From Rachicladosporium sp. CCFEE 5018 (taxonomy: Eukaryota > Ascomycota > Dothideomycetes > Cladosporiales > Cladosporiaceae): a stretch of DNA of 64,000 bases. How positions within the stretch are numbered: position 1 is the stretch's first letter; every line of letters starts with the position of its first letter. Under the pieces are notes generated by a model. It was not told where the DNA came from, made no database searches, and saw only the letters and a program-made list of their open reading frames with translations. The DNA lies in contig KZ111161.1 of the NCBI GenBank assembly GCA_002077045.2, positions 310,001 through 374,000 on the forward strand, in the 5' to 3' direction. Position numbers and translations under genes: made by a program. Shown here piece after piece: positions 42,182 through 52,770 of this stretch.

Positions 42182-43246
42182 TTAGGCACACTAACTCCGA
42201 ATTCGAGGATAGCGAGGTCTACGTAGTCGATATTGCATAATCGACTATACTAACTCGTAACTACTCTCGTTGAACTATCCCTCCGCACTCTAGCAGGCCA
42301 TAGACTCGATAGCACGTAGAGGGAAGTCTCTAAAGCAAGGATAATGCTCTATCTTATCGACATGCCGACGGATCCACGCCTTTAACATATTGAAGGACTA
42401 TTCGATAGGATTTAGATCCGGTGAATACGGAGGCAAGAACTAGAGCTCTATGCTAGCCTCGATAATAGTCTCTACGAGGCTAACGGTGTAGTAGATCGAC
42501 GCGTTATCCATCATAAAGATAGTGCTAGGCCTATACTAAGGGATAACTATAGTGAGCATCTACTCGTTAAATAGCTCTATAGTGATAGAGCCCTATATAA
42601 TAAGAGGATCTCGCAGGTAGCCATCGATCGAGAGAGCTAGCAATATACTCTATCGCTTAGTACGTTCGAGGAACTAGATATCGTATACTCGTTAGTTAAT
42701 AGGACTCTAGCTATACTTCCTATTACCTATGCGAGGGCAACACGCGCTCTTATCGATAAAGACTAGTTAGTGAATAGGCCAACCGAGCCGCCTTCTAAAG
42801 AAGCTAGCACGTAGCTTATCGGAGCGTTAATGCGCGATCTTTTTACTCACTTTACGACTCTACTAATAAGAGTATAGCAACCGTAATACCGTAGTAGTCG
42901 ACACTACCTTATCGAAGTTATTAAAGATATACTAGGCTACCTCATCGAGATACGCCGTTAGGTGTTCATTTAGATACTCAAGAACTAGCTCCTCCTTATG
43001 CCTAGTTAAGATCTTATGCCGGCCTACATTTAAGGCTCCTCCTAGCGGCCTTAGTAACCTAAACAACCTCTAATTTTGACGCTACTTCCTTACTCCGCTC
43101 GCACTCACACTATTATCGGCGGCAACCTCCTCTATAGAGCGGCCCACCGTAAAGAGCTAGTAGTAGATCCGCGACATTATGTGATCCTTAAGAGGTAGAG
43201 GCATAGTAGGTAGTAATACACGCTCTTCGACGACGATAGCGAGCAT
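42182..43246 (-). pseudogene. DDE transposase of Tc1/mariner type, RIP-killed
   Basis: One frame of 355 codons from ATG at 43246, closed by many TAG/TAA that mostly sit where Gln is expected. A helix-turn-helix-like N-terminus (GRSIEEVAADNSVSASGVRK) is followed by the catalytic residues: first Asp in LVFIDKSACCPRIG, second Asp in IFMMDNASIYYT, and third acidic residue in FLPPYSPDLNPIE, with about 35-40 residues between the last two. LPPYSPDLNPIE is diagnostic for the IS630/Tc1/mariner group. The frame continues in-phase upstream towards 43290 (HVVAKALIEVLLVY), so the true start may lie a few codons earlier inside the subterminal repeat. The gene cannot be expressed as a full protein in its present state. 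Confidence 0.9.
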
Positions 43247-43308
43247 ATAAACTAACAACACCTCAATTAGAGCCTTAGCAACAACATGATTGAACTCGAT
43301 GTAGCATA

Positions 43309-43413
43309 GTAGGCACGATTGAGGTCACTATCACTAAATTTACTATGAGGAGCACCTTGGCCTTCCCCGCAACCGAGCCGCAACCGACCGACACAGGAAA
43401 CTGCAAGGAGTGG
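43309..43413 (-). repeat. Terminal inverted repeat, right
   Basis: Reverse complement of the left repeat with an 11-base tandem expansion (CGGTTGCGG unit) about 30 bases from the tip. Confidence 0.92.
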
Positions 43414-43415
43414 TA

Positions 43416-44834
43416 TACGAGTTGAGTGTAAGGTATCTTGTTCGAAGACTACCTATTTCCATTATTCGTACCACGGGGAAGGCCAGGTGCTATGATGCTC
43501 ATGAAGCATCAGAAGCTGCTAGTCACCCGTTTGTCTTCCCATTGCCATTACTGGTCATGGAATTACCGGCAGCTCTTGCGCTCTGAGATATGCAGAAGGA
43601 TGCCACAGGCTTTGTTACATTGAACTCAACTACTGGCCGTCTATTCGCCCCAGCGATCATGGGCTTGCAAAGAACTAAGAGAGTGGACGACGAGCGAGTA
43701 TAAACGCCATTGGCGAACGTGTCCTTGGACTTCACTCCGAGACTCATGACGCTGTGTGGTCTGGCGCAGCATATGTAGCCAATTCAGTGTGCAAGGTTGC
43801 GGTCTGCAGTTGCAAATGTGAGGCAGTGATGTATCATGCGTCGTAGCAGCAGAAGCCACTCGTCCAAGAATCAGACTGCACTTTTGATCATGTCCAGATT
43901 TATCGTGCAGCAAGGCTAGATCTTACTGTCGAGGATCGTTGCAAATGGTGTGCAGAAAGTGCGCAGACAGCAATGGTCGCTCGGATATCTGTATGTCAGT
44001 CTGTCCGCTGCAATAAATAGCATCGCAATCCAGGAAAGCTCTGGACCGCCGAGACCTCAAGGCATACCACATACGTATCATCTCCTTCATGCGAATGCGA
44101 ATACCAAACGTGAGGTCCCGCTTTGCCCTGCATCTCTCATGCAATCCTTCTCGGCCGCAGTCTACCCCACCCCAGCGAAGTACTCGGAGGGATGTCTCCG
44201 ATTCGATCACCTTCTGCTGCTGACTGCTTGGTAATCCTCAAACCTTCTGACGAGCATCTCTGCAAGCCACCAGAATGTGCACAATCAGCGACCGGCTGCA
44301 TTGAATCACACACACACCAATATCCGTGCCTGGCATTGCAGCATTTGCCACCGAGCTTGTCTGACCACCGTCACGCGATTGACCGCTTCCCGTCGAACGC
44401 AGTGTTGCTCGCTGTGCCCCCACCAAAGTCAGGACCTACTTGCGCGACCCCTGCACCACACTACGCCTTACCACTTTACCACTAGCAAGCTGAGACAGCT
44501 TCTTCTGCCTGCCTGCTTTCTTTCTCACTCCTGACACTCGACACCAACTAACAACGCGACGTTATTGTTGTCGCCTGAGGTATCGACGAGTCATCCGAAG
44601 CGAAGGGAAGACAAGCGTACTCAACTGTCGGCTTGTCGTCACCAGGGCGGACCGCACACCGGCCGAACATCGTCTTACATTCAATCTTGGGGAGAACGGC
44701 GGTGCTCACCGGCAACGAGACTTGCACCCACACAGTCGCCCACCTCTTGCCGACTGCTCATTGATTAGCGCAGACCATCCGGAGTAGCCCGTGGGCGGAC
44801 CACGACAATCTTCAGCCAGCTGGTTTAGCCTACC
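43416..44834. other. Upstream region of the Yap1-type gene, no gene seen
   Basis: About 1.4 kb. The final 400 bp are C/CT-rich and probably hold a long 5' leader with several short upstream frames, as is usual for fungal AP-1 genes. The transposon lies only 1.4 kb from the start codon. Confidence 0.5.
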
Positions 44835-47071
44835 GTGCCACAGTCAATGGCATTAGCGCCTAGTGGACCGAAGCAGCAGACGAATTCGTACCTCACCGCT
44901 GGCCAGCGTGATTTACTGCTGGTCGCATTGAACTCACAGGCCTCCCAACCTCAAGCCGGCGTTAACGGAGCCAACACCGCTACCTCCGAGCACCCAAAGT
45001 TGGAAGACAACGGCACAATGTCGGCCAGCTCACTATTCCAGTCGCCCGACATGGATGGGTACGACTTTGATGCGGAATATGACGATGTGGACTTTGATGG
45101 CGCGGATCTGGGCGGCGAAATGATCGGTGCGCTGCCCGGTCATGGCGAGCAACATGATAAGCGGAACCACCCGGACGAGGAGGATGATGCCGAGGAAGGT
45201 GATGCGAAGCGTCAGGAGACACAAGAAGGAGAGAGAGGAGCGAAGAAGCCTGGTCGTAAGCCGCTCACGAACGAGCCTACAACAGTATGTGTAGTCACGT
45301 GATGCCATCACAAATTGCTATGCTGACTCCACTACAGAAACGCAAAGCTCAGAACCGCGCAGCTCAACGTGCATTCCGCGAGCGCAAGGAACGACATTTG
45401 AAAGATCTGGAAACCAAGGTGAACGAGATGTCCAAGGCGCATGAAGCTGACAAGCATGAGAATGGCATGCTTAAAGCGCAAGTCGATCGTCTTCAGGTCG
45501 AGCTGAAGGAGTATCGCAAGCGTCTGTCACTGGGAGGCAGCGTCAGCCGCTCGCCCCCTATGCAGCCAAGCTTGAATCCCAACAACAGCAATGGCAGTGC
45601 ACAGAAGAACTTCCAATTCGACTTCCCTAAGTTCGGAGAGCTGCCCGGCAGTCAGATATTCGGCAACCAGAACGGGTCCGGCAGCAGCATCAGCAGTCAG
45701 CGTCATAGTATCACGCCGCCTATCATGACACAGTCGCCGGTGACCGGGTACATAGGTGCCAATCAGCCACCACCACTCACCCGGGAGGGTAGCTCGCATG
45801 GTAGTGTGCAAAGCATCAACTTACAAGGCATGAACGGCACCGCGAGCCACTCGCAGAGTCCTACAGCACAGCAGAGTTCGTACTTGCGGACGAACCCGGA
45901 CTTTGCACCTTACAGCACTAATGACAACATGCACGGCTTCGCAAGCACCCTTCCCCAGATGAATGCAAATGGCACCGATCCATTTGGCGATCTTTTCAGC
46001 CCTAGTGTATTGAAGGCAGCTGGACAAGCGGAGAACTACTTCGCAACAGGTCAGCAGCGCATGGCTCCTACTGCCGCGAAAGTGAACGGAGGAGATAGCA
46101 CAGCCGGCATCCCCGACAGTCGCGTCTTCCGCTTCAACAGCACAAGCAACACAAGCGACACCGCGTCGCCGAGCGCGAGCTCGCTGAGCCAATGGAACAT
46201 GAACGGCACCACCAACAGCTCGTGCGGCACATCACCAGAGCCTACGCACGACAGTCCTGCGAACAAGGACAAGGCCGCCGACACTTTCGACCACTCCTTC
46301 AACCAGAATGCGTACATGGACAACGCCTTCATGTCGCAGCCTTTGTCGAGCAGTAACCTTGCCACCTTCAGCACGAGCAACCTCGACAACACATATAGCT
46401 TGCCTCAGCTAGAGTCATTCGACCCAGTGCTATTCGGTGACTACAGGGAGAGCCAAGACAATATTCTTGGTGGCGGCGACTTTACTGGTGGCTTCTTCGA
46501 TGATGCACTCAACACAGCGGCGCCATATGACTACGGCTCGCCCAGCAATCTGTTCGGCATCCTGCAGACACTTCCCAAGCCAATGCCTTCTCCCTCCAAC
46601 ATGATCAACGCTCCTACGCCTAGCCGGAACCTTATGGCTGAGGTAGACAAAGCACGCAACGGCGGTGATGATGACTATGGTCTACCGACCCAGCAGGCCG
46701 CGTCCAAGAAGTCGCCTGATTCGTCCACGAAACTCATTAGCTGCAACAACATTTGGTACGTCTCCTCGTCATCCCGTTTCAATTCCTTGCATTCACTAAC
46801 GAGTCCTAGGAACCAACTCCAATCCAACCCCGACTTCCAAGACGGCAAATTCGACCTCGACGGACTGTGCTCTGAGCTGCGCTCCAAGGCACGCTGTTCG
46901 GAAAGCGGCGTCATGGTAGACCAAGACCACGTCGACAAAGCGCTCAAGAAGCTGAGCAAGAAGGGTGAGGATGGGAAGCCTCCAAAGGAGGTCGAGAACA
47001 TGCCTCCACTTCTCTTCGAGCAGGACAGCTGGGATAGGGTGCTGCAGAAGTTGGGTAGTGGGACGGTTTAG
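44835..47071 (+). CDS. yap1: Yap1/AP-1-type bZIP oxidative-stress transcription factor
   Basis: Three exons, 44835-45284, 45338-46755 and 46810-47071, about 709 residues (or 705 from the second ATG at 44847). Introns are GTATGT...CTACAG and GTACGT...TCCTAG; the second is 54 bp, in frame and open, so it is easily missed. Splicing gives the basic region KRKAQNRAAQRAFRERKERHL then a Leu zipper. NSSCGTSPEPTHDSP (about residues 440-455) is the n-terminal Cys-rich domain, and LCSELRSKARCSESG (about 640-655) the c-terminal one, where oxidation of the Cys pair masks the export signal and drives nuclear accumulation. The NNIWNQLQS join is the usual lead to the c-CRD. Targets are antioxidant genes and transporters; links to its neighbours are not implied. 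Confidence 0.94.
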
Positions 47072-48989
47072 GGGACGAGTGACGGGACTGGGGAGGTCGG
47101 ACTGCATATGGAATGGGATGAGCTATGGTGTACCACGGATATGAGAGGGCTCGGTGAGGGCAAAATAGCTACGGCTGGTATGATGGCGTTCTGGTAGGCT
47201 GATTGTTGTATGTGAGAGACGTGGACAATGAAAACTTACTCCACTGTACTGCCTGCTCTGACCCTTCGTTGGGCTTTCGTCGCCCTGTGTCGATTACCCT
47301 ATAAGGACTTTCTTATGCGATCGTCTACATGTTCCGTTGACTCACTACCGACTACACCGTGTGTTCGGGACGATGTGCCCAGTCAGTACCATGCAGCGAT
47401 CCTCAGCACGGAAATTGAGATGTTCGGGGTATGGGTTAAATTGAGATCTTGTATTGGGATACGAAGATGTGAGGAAGCGGTGAGGTCGGTTGGAGACTGG
47501 TGAGACTCGTAATAATGACACGAGGCAGTCATGCATTGGTGTCTCATTCAAAGTACGAGGGGGACACAGTGTGGCAATGTTGTTCCGCAGGAGGGAGCAC
47601 GCTGCACAGATCCAGAGATTCTTGACTTCATAGGTACACGTAGAAGGTATTACTGCGCGAGGTGCGGACAATGTGAGATAATAGTGAGCATGTTTGCGGG
47701 TGTTGTCAATGCCTCGACGACATATAGGAGTATTGCGTGGTCCTCGACCCAAAGACCTTTCCTTCCATCACTTCCATTGCGTTGTTCTCCCAAAAGCTTG
47801 ACAGTCTTGGAGGGGCAATGGCTGCATCGCCAAATACCTGTCTACTCTCTAGAATTTCCCGGCCATGCTCAACTTGGCGACCGCATAGAACGGCAGAACA
47901 TTCTGTGGCCGAGGATACGCGCTTGGCAGACCCCGGACTGAGGATAGAGACAACAAGGATCTCCGCCCTGGAATCGATAGCACGATGGTAGCCGCTTGGC
48001 TGCATGCAGTGCTGTCATGTCATGCAACCAGGCGCGGGCCGCTTGTCAGGATTGCAAGTACCATTAGATATTCTCCGAGTCCGCACGAGACAGCTCAGCA
48101 CCATTCATCACATCACTACACAACCTTCCCAAAATACTCGAAACTACACAGGCTTGCCGACAATGCCATCGGATCGCGATACTGTCTCTGGAGCGTGCTT
48201 TCGAACCCCACACCGAGGAGAGCCAGATCCCCGCTGACTAGGCACGACTAGGGCAGCACGACTAGGGCAGCAATAAAATTAGACCGCAATATCGGCTATG
48301 CCCTTGGCAGCTCGTAACTTCACTTCCCCTGAAATCCTGCCTAACCAAAGTCACTACGCCACTACCGTCTACCCGAGTGGACAACACAACATCCAGCGAA
48401 TCCAAGCGGCGAACTACAGCGCCTCATGTTCTGAAGGTCCTTGTCATTTCCAACGGCTGCTGTAGGCGCACTTGTTCGGCGTCCGCTAGCACTAAAGAAG
48501 CCGTGGGCATAGACAATTCACAAGCAATTCGGCGCGCTGCTCAGGATCATCGCGACGAATCCCCGTGTCATCGCGCCCAGCGCTCGCCTACGATGGGCAT
48601 TTGGCGCGCCAGGCACGTGAATTGCGCTGACTGAGGACCGTGACCCTGGCGAGATCAGCCTCATCGGCGCATCGCCCTCGTGGCACGCCAGTCTGATCCG
48701 ACTGCGCTCATCCCTCCAATGTCTTGGACAACGCTTTTGTATGCGGCTAGAGTGGCCCTATACAAGTCTTGGGTACCTCCCCTGCACAATCTATCCTTCC
48801 TCCTTTCTGTCTTCACCCACCGTGCTGTCTTTCTCTTTCATCTTCGTCGCCGTCTTGCGCATTACTCCTCATTTCTAACGCAGGCTCTCACTCGTTTCGA
48901 GCCTCGTTTTCGCGATTTCTTACAGTCTATCGCTACTCGACAATTGTCCGTCGCATTCTACATTTACAGCATAATTGAAACACGACAAG
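47072..48989. other. Intergenic, no gene seen
   Basis: About 1.9 kb. Short frames on both strands have no recognisable features. A repeated 'ggcacgactagggca' pair sits at 48239-48272. The part 48750-48989 is CT-rich and is the likely leader of the secreted-protein gene. Confidence 0.45.
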
Positions 48990-49464
48990 ATGTGGACAAG
49001 CTTGACTTTGGCTGCCTTGGCAGTCGCAGGCCCTGCACTCGCTGCAGGTCCTCCTGCGTATGAAGCACCACCAGGATACCGCGGTGGTCGTCCTCACCAT
49101 GGTGGGCGACCTTGGGGAACGGCTTCGTCGGTCGTCTCGAGCACCGTGTCTAGCTCTGTCTCCGCAGAACCGTACGGATATGGCAACAGCACTAGCAGCT
49201 ATGGGCCTACCGCGACTGGCTCATACATCGCCCCGGTGAGTGTGAGCTCATCGACGCCGGTAGCACCAGTGTCGTACTCCTCATCGTTTATGGCACCGAG
49301 CCCCTACACCGCCGAGACGACCAAGACATACTACACCACAATCTACGCGACGGTCTGCACAGAGTCTGGTGAGACTGGTACAACGTCCTTGGTTGTGACA
49401 GAGCCGGCGACGACAGCTGCAGCATACCAGAGCGGAGCTGTGACTGAGACCCACACCTATGTCT
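48990..49464 (+). CDS. Secreted Ser/Thr-rich protein, 3' end lost in gap
   Basis: Signal peptide MWTSLTLAALAVAGPALAAG, then a Pro/Gly/His-rich stretch (PPGYRGGRPHHGGRPWG), and a Ser/Thr/Val-rich region ending TKTYYTTIYATVCTESGETG, the motif YYTTIYATVC seen in many fungal cell-wall glycoproteins. The frame is cut by the gap after about 158 residues, so the total length and any GPI signal are unknown. I chose the second in-frame ATG because it starts the signal peptide directly; the first at 48975 would add five polar residues. Confidence 0.7.
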
Positions 49465-49564
49465 NNNNNNNNNNNNNNNNNNNNNNNNNNNNNNNNNNNN
49501 NNNNNNNNNNNNNNNNNNNNNNNNNNNNNNNNNNNNNNNNNNNNNNNNNNNNNNNNNNNNNNNN
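49465..49564. other. Assembly gap (100 N)
   Basis: Exactly 100 Ns. Left of it is a secreted-protein gene without a counterpart near block 1; right of it block 2 begins in mid-intron of the SDR gene. The contact between the two sides is therefore unverified. Confidence 0.99.
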
Positions 49565-49582
49565 GGGCTAACGATCGTGCAG

Positions 49583-50060
49583 CTCAAACATGAAAGCCGA
49601 GACCTACGATCACGAGAAATTCCGCCGCCTCCTAGACATCAACATCACCGGCTCCTTCCTCGTCGCACAAGCCTGCGGCCAAGCGATGATCAAATCCGGC
49701 CGCGGTGGTAGCATCATCAACATTGCCTCCATGTCCGGATCCGTCGTCAACTTCCCACAAGAGCAGTCCTGCTACAACGCCTCGAAAGCGGCTGTCATTC
49801 AGCTCACGAAGTCTTTGGCAGCTGAGTGGGCGCGCTATGGCATTCGGGTGAACAGCATCAGTCCTGGGTACATGGACACTGCGCTGAACCGGGTTCCGAC
49901 ACTCGAAGGGCAGAAGAGGATCTGGATCGATCATACGCCGCAGAAGAGACTGGGCTGCGTGGATGATCTGAACAATCTGGCGGTGTATCTGGCGAGTGAT
50001 GGGTCGAGCTTCATGACCGGGAACAACTGCATCATCGACGGAGGGTATACACTGTGGTAG
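49583..50060 (+). CDS. SDR, last exon only, block 2
   Basis: Equivalent of exon 3 of the SDR at 10468-11630, preceded by the end of intron 2 (ATCGTGCAG). Only one amino-acid difference that I see (VVNFPQEQ for VVNYPQEQ). The catalytic YNASK and the C-terminal GNNCIIDGGYTLW are intact. Exons 1 and 2 would lie in the gap, so whether this copy is complete cannot be said. Confidence 0.8.
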
Positions 50061-50640
50061 GTGGACCTCTTTTGGCACCCGAGAAAGAGAAGAAGAGACC
50101 TGCGACGTTGTGCAAAGAATCGAAATAGCAAGTGAGGTGCGAGAGCTGCAGAGTGATTCAGCTGAGGGCTCCTGAGAAACGTCAGATAGCGGTTGGATCC
50201 TGCATACGACGTCGAACAATGCAGAGGACTCTACACGACCTGGTAAGAATACACATGATAGACAACATAGAATTGATACCCTGACATAGACCGATTCGCG
50301 TTCGGCGCTCTTTTGACCAAGACATTGTGTCGGGACAGTTGGATGAAGTGAAGCGAATGCCACATTCCACGAAACCCGGCTGCATGAAGGCGCAACTGGC
50401 ATGCAGGCCAGTCAACAACACTATCACAAGTTCTGGACTCTGCCGAAAGGTGAGCGAATGTACTCCACTGTCAGCAGCATACGCGCAGGTTCATCTTTTC
50501 GGCATACAATAATCGCTACGGCTACATTTATGGTGACCGACCAATAATAGCGACCGCACCCGCGCGCCAGCGCCTCTCCACTCCTTGTCCTCATCGCCTC
50601 AGCACACACAGCGACGATACTGAGAGGCATAGCCGTCAGC

Positions 50641-52167
50641 ATGGCGCTCGCCGCCTTCCTCTTTGCGCTCTCGGTCTCAGCAGCAGCGATCAAACTCAAG
50701 GAGCCTCTGGCAGCGCCTGTACCACATTTCGAGCATGCATACACAATCAACCGACTGCCTTCGAGAGGGCCGGTGCAGCCCATGAGCGACTTGAGGACAG
50801 TGGACAGTGTCATACGGCTGACGCGAGGGAACGGGTCGTCGCTCAGCTCGTTGTATGTGCAGTCGATGCGGTTGCAGGACACGGGTAGAGAAGGAGGCTA
50901 TTCGCGGTTGACGGCATGTTGGCACCCTCTTTGTGGCCAGGTAGAGATGTATGAATACTGACGATGACAGACTGGATCCCTGCCACTCGTCAACATCGAG
51001 CAAGGCACCGTTTTTCTGGCTCCAGTCACGGTCGGCGGACAAGACTTTGACGTCGTGATCGACACAGGCAGCTCTGACCCGTGGCTGGTCAGCACCGGCT
51101 TCGACTGCGTAGATCCATACACCCACGATAACGAGCCCGAGGACTACTGCTACTTCGGCCCACTGTACGATCCATCCCAATCGACCACCTTGACACCCAT
51201 ACCCGATCGCAACCTCAACCTCTCCTACGCCGACGGCGAATTCATCAACGGCCTTATGGGCTACGAAAGCTTCACTATGGGCGGCATCACCATCCCCCAA
51301 CAGCAATTCAGCGCCGTGAACTTCGCCGGCTGGTACGGCGACGGCATCTCGTCAGGCCTGGTAGGCTTCGCGTACCGCACCCTCACCTCAGCTTACGCTG
51401 GCACGGATCCCAAAGCCGATAAAGCAGGCCACCAAATAAGCTACAACCCTTTCTTCGTCAATATGTACACCTCCAATACCACCGCGCCAGTCTTCAGCAT
51501 GGCCATGTCGCGGAACGAGAACGAGGGCGGTGTGATGGCATTAGGTGGTATTCCGGATATCCCGCACTCGCCGTACTGGATCTCTGTGCCCATCATCCCG
51601 GTAGGAGTGAACGCATCCTCCGGTGAGGTCGTTTATGAATTCTATACCATAGTCATAGACGGCTACGCCTACACCTCCGACCAATCCGCGCAGTTCAACC
51701 CCTACAACTCCGCCAACAGCCGGAAACGTAGCTTAGTAGGCAACGGCACGCAAGCGATAGTCGACTCCGGCACCTCGCTCATGTACGTCGCCAACGACGT
51801 CGCCGTTGGCATAACCCTCGCCTTCACCCCACCAGGAACCTGCGATCCCAGCTCCCGCACTGATCCGACCTGCTACGTTCCTTGCCATTCCATCCCGCCC
51901 GTCTTCGGCGTGACGATCAAGAAGAAAGTCTTCTTCGTTAACGCACAGGACATGATCCTGCAGAACGGCGTGGATGATAATGGTATACCGGTCTGTATTA
52001 GTGCCGTGCAGGCTAATCTGAAGGGTCTGACGATTTTGGGCGACTCGTGGATGAAGAATGTGCTGGCCGTGTTTGATATTGGGGCGGAGATGATGCGGTT
52101 CAGTGCGAGGGAGTTCTATGGGTTGGGCAGTTATGGGTCGACGGCGAGTCCGGGGGGGTATAGCTGA
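50641..52167 (+). CDS. A1 aspartic protease, block 2, intact with GC-AG intron
   Basis: Exons 50641-50913 and 50971-52167 encode 489 residues. The intron begins GCATGT where block 1 has GTATGT, so this copy depends on a GC donor; the acceptor GATGACAG is unchanged. Signal peptide MALAAFLFALSVSAAA, active sites VMIDTGSS-like (VVIDTGSSDPW) and IVDSGTSLMY, and the complete C-terminal lobe ILGDSWMKNVLAVFDIG. The C-terminus ends in a short Ser/Gly tail with no GPI signal, so the enzyme is probably secreted free. Without splicing the frame runs into a stop after LTACWHPLCGQVEMYEY, so correct use of the GC donor decides whether this gene is functional. Confidence 0.88.
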
Positions 52168-52770
52168 GTCCTCAGCTTAGACTGCAGGGATGAAAGAGAG
52201 GGATAGGATTTGTGCATAGATAGAACGACGACGTAGAGTCTCCCGGCGTGATCGTCGTCCACTCTGCGCGTTTTCCAGTGCACCGCCTGATTATTTCAGC
52301 CTTCACGTGAGGCCCTGCTCGGCCGGCTCAGGAGCACATCGAAACTTCTAACGCGCCGGCACCCGAGCCTTGTGGCTCAACCAGCGTCAGTGGAATGATC
52401 ATGTCAATGAGCAAGCAGCGCCGTTCCTCGTAAAGCCGGAGTATTCCTGTGCTACTATGATGAGACCTACAGCAATGACTTTCTGACCCAGTATCCGTAA
52501 GAGAAGACACTCTGTTCTACCTGCCTGTCAAAAAGTTCGGACTATCACAGGGACCGTGCAGTACCACAGTGATACCTATCCTGATCGAGCTGAGAAGGGT
52601 AGTGCCCACCTTTGAGTTTGTTGGAGTCTATTCGCGAGAAAGTGTTGCTGTCTGTACATAGTATTGCATACTTGTGTTGGTGAGATCGACTTCGCGTCAC
52701 ATACCCTGGCTTTACCGCTTGGCCTTTACATTAGGCCGGCTACAACATCGGCCCATACTCCATTCCTGAC
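52168..52770. other. Intergenic, no gene seen, block 2
   Basis: Space between the convergent A1 and S53 genes. It aligns with 13739-14345 with many substitutions. Confidence 0.5.

Larger units (their letters stand above)
40131..43413. mobile_element. RIP-degraded Tc1/mariner-type DNA transposon, two genes
   Basis: Complete element of 3283 bp. It begins CCACTCCTTGCAG and ends with its reverse complement; both ends are bordered by TA (40129-40130 and 43414-43415), the target-site duplication of the IS630/Tc1/mariner superfamily. Inside are a transposase gene on the minus strand and a longer, unrelated gene on the plus strand that converge near 42.18 kb. Both genes are closed by many in-frame TAG/TAA at positions where Gln (CAG/CAA) or Trp is expected. 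CA and TG are rare and TA very common across the element, the mark of repeat-induced point mutation. The flanking host sequence has normal composition, so the edge of mutation follows the element. Confidence 0.9.
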
